Source: Planctomycetota bacterium
Lineage (GTDB): Bacteria > Planctomycetota > Planctomycetia > Isosphaerales > Isosphaeraceae
Direction: 5' to 3'
DNA: 7,698 nt
Assembly (NCBI GenBank): GCA_021778575.1
Contig: JAJYCH010000202.1
Coordinates: 1 to 7,698, forward strand
The notes under the pieces were generated by a model that was not told the DNA's origin, made no database searches, and saw only the letters and a program-made list of their open reading frames with translations. Of the stretch, positions 6,483-7,698 are shown piece after piece. Positions within the stretch are counted from its first letter, which is position 1, and each line of letters opens with the position of its first letter. A program made the translations under genes and the position numbers.

Positions 6483-6527
6483 CTCCGGGCGATATTATCG
6501 AGTGTCAGGACAGTTCCTCGCTCGGGA

Positions 6528-6761
6528 TCAAGGCCCGAGGCCGCCGTGGGTCCGGAACGGCGTCATGTGTGAGGGCTGGTCGAGAAACCAGAAGCGCTCC
6601 CACTCGTCGCCGGCCTGGCGGAGATTCTCGGAGTCAACGAGAAGTTCTTCGACTCGCTTGGGTCGATAGGCCGCATAGTGCGGCAGAGGGATGGGGGCAC
6701 ATCCTTCGCTCAAGGCGAGGATCGCCCCCAGAAGCAACAGGACCGCCAAGGGTTTCCGCAT
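6528..6761 (-). CDS. Small secreted or lipoprotein-like hypothetical protein
   Basis: A 77-residue protein with a strong start: GGGAGGAG (6767-6774) lies 5 nt before the ATG at 6761. The leader M-R-K-P then L-A-V-L-L-L-L-G-A-I-L-A-L is a clear export signal, ending L-S-E-G-C21. The cysteine suggests a lipoprotein, but Glu at -2 and Ser at -3 make a poor lipobox. The mature part is short and polar: R-V-E-E-L-L-V-D-S-E-N-L-R (35-47), D-E-W-E-R-F-W-F-L-D-Q-P-S-H (52-65), then M-T-P-F-R-T-H-G-G-L-G-P at the end. Tails of the type 'D-E-W-E-R ... D-Q-P-S-H-x-T-P-x-R-x-H-G-G' recur, as far as I recall, in small planctomycete hypotheticals, which supports a real gene. Function is unknown. It lies downstream of the HU gene in the same direction with a ~180-bp gap. 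Confidence 0.82.
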   Translation of the reverse strand: MRKPLAVLLLLGAILALSEGCAPIPLPHYAAYRPKRVEELLVDSENLRQAGDEWERFWFLDQPSHMTPFRTHGGLGP

Positions 6762-6939
6762 TCGGGCTCCTCCCGCCTTCGATGCCGCGGACCAGTTCGT
6801 CCTGCGCGGTCCTCCGCGTAGGTCAGGTCCGTTACGCCGGGAACGATGCGTGCCTCCGCACGTCGTTGGGACCTCGTCGAGCCTGCTGGAGGTTCGACTT
6901 TGGGCCTTCCCTGCTCGGCAAAGAGGAGAGAAGTTGCCC

Positions 6940-7341
6940 TCAGTCGGTCGAGTCGGCCCCGGCGGATGCTTCCGCCCTGGGCGATCCGACCTCCGGCTCG
7001 TCGGGTCCGTTGCCCTCTAAATCGGCATTATCGGCATCCGTCTCTAGCGGAAGTTTCGACGGGTCCATCTTTCGGACCAGTTCTTCCATTTCCTTGCCGG
7101 GTTTGAACGTGACCACGTTCTTCGAGGGGACATAAACTTTATCCCCGGTCCGGGGATTTCGGGCCTTCCTGGGAGCCCGGCGCTTGACCTCGAAAACACC
7201 GAAGTTCCGCAGTTCGATCCGACCTTCGGAGACGAGCGTGAGAATAATCGCGTCGAGAGTGCGCTGGACGATGTCCTTGGTCTTGAGCTGGGTCAGACCG
7301 ATATCCTCGGAGATCTTCTTGACAATCTCTTTCTTGGTCAC
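6940..7341 (-). CDS. HU/IHF-family DNA-binding protein with acidic C-terminal tail
   Basis: A nucleoid-associated protein that bends DNA as a dimer. Start: GTG at 7341 is preferred, since GGAG (7351-7354) is then 9 nt upstream and the product begins M-T-K-K-E-I-V as in most HU proteins; an in-frame GTG at 7347 is only 3 nt from it. From 7341 the protein has 133 residues. The HU fold fills ~1-92: helices [10 protein letters not shown] and [11 protein letters not shown], the strand signature [14 protein letters not shown] (40-53), the DNA-intercalating arm R-K-A-R-N-P-R-T-G (58-66, with the proline of the N-P-R-T-G tip), and F-K-P-G-K-E-M (79-85). Beyond it is a ~40-residue tail rich in Asp/Glu, unlike the ~90-residue HU of most bacteria. 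The tail could compete with DNA for the basic body (inference). It is transcribed from its own promoter at 7395-7421. Confidence 0.93.
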   Translation of the reverse strand: MTKKEIVKKISEDIGLTQLKTKDIVQRTLDAIILTLVSEGRIELRNFGVFEVKRRAPRKARNPRTGDKVYVPSKNVVTFKPGKEMEELVRKMDPSKLPLETDADNADLEGNGPDEPEVGSPRAEASAGADSTD

Positions 7342-7394
7342 GATCACGGTCTCCAGGGGGCAGGGTCGGCCCTAGCCGGGACAATTGGCTCAAC

Positions 7395-7421
7395 ATTATT
7401 GCTAGCTTGGACTAATGTCAA
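7395..7421 (-). promoter_or_regulatory. Sigma70-type promoter of the HU gene
   Basis: On the minus strand there is a perfect -35 TTGACA (7416-7421). The -10 is either AATAAT (7395-7400; 5 of 6 to consensus, 15-bp spacer) or TAATGT (7393-7398; 17-bp spacer). Transcription would begin near 7385, giving a leader of ~45 nt to the GTG at 7341. The region is conspicuously AT-rich compared with its surroundings. Confidence 0.7.
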
Positions 7422-7428
7422 GCAATAA
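7396..7428. promoter_or_regulatory. Perfect 8-bp inverted repeat spanning the HU promoter (candidate operator)
   Basis: TTATTGCT (7396-7403) and AGCAATAA (7421-7428) are exact reverse complements, 17 bp apart (centre to centre 25 bp). The left half covers the -10 element and the right half abuts the -35, so a dimer bound here would occlude RNA polymerase. HU genes are often autoregulated, which makes HU itself or a global regulator the natural candidates (inference). Confidence 0.5.
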
Positions 7429-7460
7429 AATCGAATGAGACGACGAAACGAGGTGAGCGA

Positions 7461-7473
7461 CGTGATCATCACG
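7461..7473 (-). terminator. Perfect 13-bp palindrome just after the right-edge gene, possible weak terminator
   Basis: CGTGATCATCACG (6-1-6) begins 2 nt beyond the stop codon (7475-7477) of the minus-strand gene at the right edge. A tiny loop and the lack of a T run argue against an efficient terminator. It could equally be a protein-binding site between the two genes. Confidence 0.25.
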
Positions 7474-7474
7474 C

Positions 7475-7698
7475 TTAAATTTGGGTCGATTCCTCGGTCG
7501 CGACGATCAGATCGTCCGCCGAAAAACGTCCCGCGTCGCGGGCTTGTCGCAGATGGTGATGAAGTGGGGCATAATCCCAGGGGAGTGCCTGCTCGTCAAC
7601 CAGTCGCTTCAGGCGGGAGACCCCTTGCTCGGCGATGTCGGGGCCGGCGTCCGCGAAATTCGGGTCGCAAAAGTAAACCCGGCAGCCCATCGGCCGGG
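7475..7698 (-). CDS. Unrecognised protein, C-terminal part (cut by right edge)
   Basis: An open frame enters from the right edge and ends with TAA at 7475-7477. The first Met is at 7690, but the 8 nt visible upstream (CCCGGCCG) hold no Shine-Dalgarno and the frame stays open, so the gene probably starts beyond the window. The last 71 residues begin M-G-C-R-V-Y-F-C-D-P-N-F-A-D-A-G-P-D and include a helix-like E-Q-G-V-S-R-L-K-R-L-V-D-E, then L-P-W-D-Y-A-P-L-H-H-H-L-R-Q-A-R (36-51) and G-R-F-S-A-D-D-L-I-V-A-T-E-E (54-67). Two cysteines, an 'H-H-H' and no hydrophobic segment are seen. I do not recognise the family and assign no function. Codon use fits the other high-GC genes, which supports it being real. 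Confidence 0.6.
   Translation of the reverse strand, partial: RPMGCRVYFCDPNFADAGPDIAEQGVSRLKRLVDEQALPWDYAPLHHHLRQARDAGRFSADDLIVATEESTQI

Larger units (their letters stand above)
6257..6527. other. Intergenic region upstream of the FkbM gene
   Basis: About 270 bp with no convincing gene. Two perfect 7-bp dyads are seen, at 6343-6359 and 6463-6482. A minus-strand TTG-initiated frame (to 6452) crosses the region but then overlaps the methyltransferase gene in another frame and has no family features. No strong promoter was found; a weak TTGCCA/TTTACC pair reading toward the FkbM gene (around 6285-6315) is not good enough to call. Confidence 0.6.

Noticed and set aside
6440..7135. 231-codon plus-strand frame across the small secreted protein and HU genes
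   Set aside because: Antisense to two genes with good Shine-Dalgarno sites and recognisable products; no family features of its own.

Overview
The window looks like high-GC chromosomal DNA of a planctomycete, probably near the Isosphaeraceae. This is judged from gene types, not from any database search. The evidence is a large secreted multi-haem cytochrome c carrying a PA14 domain, next to a secreted sorbosone/glucose-dehydrogenase-like beta-propeller with a DxDGDG calcium-type loop; short Sec-type leaders ending in A-x-A; a small Cys-containing secreted protein ending in a T-x-x-HGG-type tail; and an HU protein with an acidic tail. No mobile element, RNA gene, CRISPR array or phage gene was found.

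Layout: (1) 1-315, minus strand: 5' part of a small secreted protein running off the left edge. (2) 316-512: divergent intergenic region with a 9-bp-stem hairpin and a possible sigma70-type promoter. (3) 513-3275, plus: pentahaem PA14 cytochrome c. (4) 3276-3579: non-coding block filled with heptanucleotide tandem repeats arranged head to head. (5) 3580-5067, plus: secreted beta-propeller putative dehydrogenase. (6) 5073-5426, plus: single-domain rhodanese, translationally coupled to the propeller gene and starting at GTG. (7) 5432-6256, minus: FkbM-type methyltransferase, convergent with the rhodanese, 5 bp apart. (8) 6257-6527: intergenic with two small perfect dyads. (9) 6528-6761, minus: small secreted/lipoprotein-like protein. 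(10) 6940-7341, minus: HU/IHF-family DNA-binding protein with its own promoter, which is overlapped by an 8-bp inverted repeat. (11) 7475-7698, minus: C-terminal part of an unrecognised protein cut by the right edge.

The plus-strand genes (cytochrome, propeller, rhodanese) probably form one functional unit. The propeller would oxidise a sugar-like or alcohol substrate in the periplasm, and the multi-haem protein, whose PA14 domain may bind carbohydrate, would take the electrons. The rhodanese is cytoplasmic and its link is positional only. The minus-strand genes look like separate units. The most unusual feature is the heptad repeat block at 3281-3548. It is built from two alternating 7-mers with a higher-order 35-bp period, and it faces an inverted copy of the same heptads across a 29-bp spacer.
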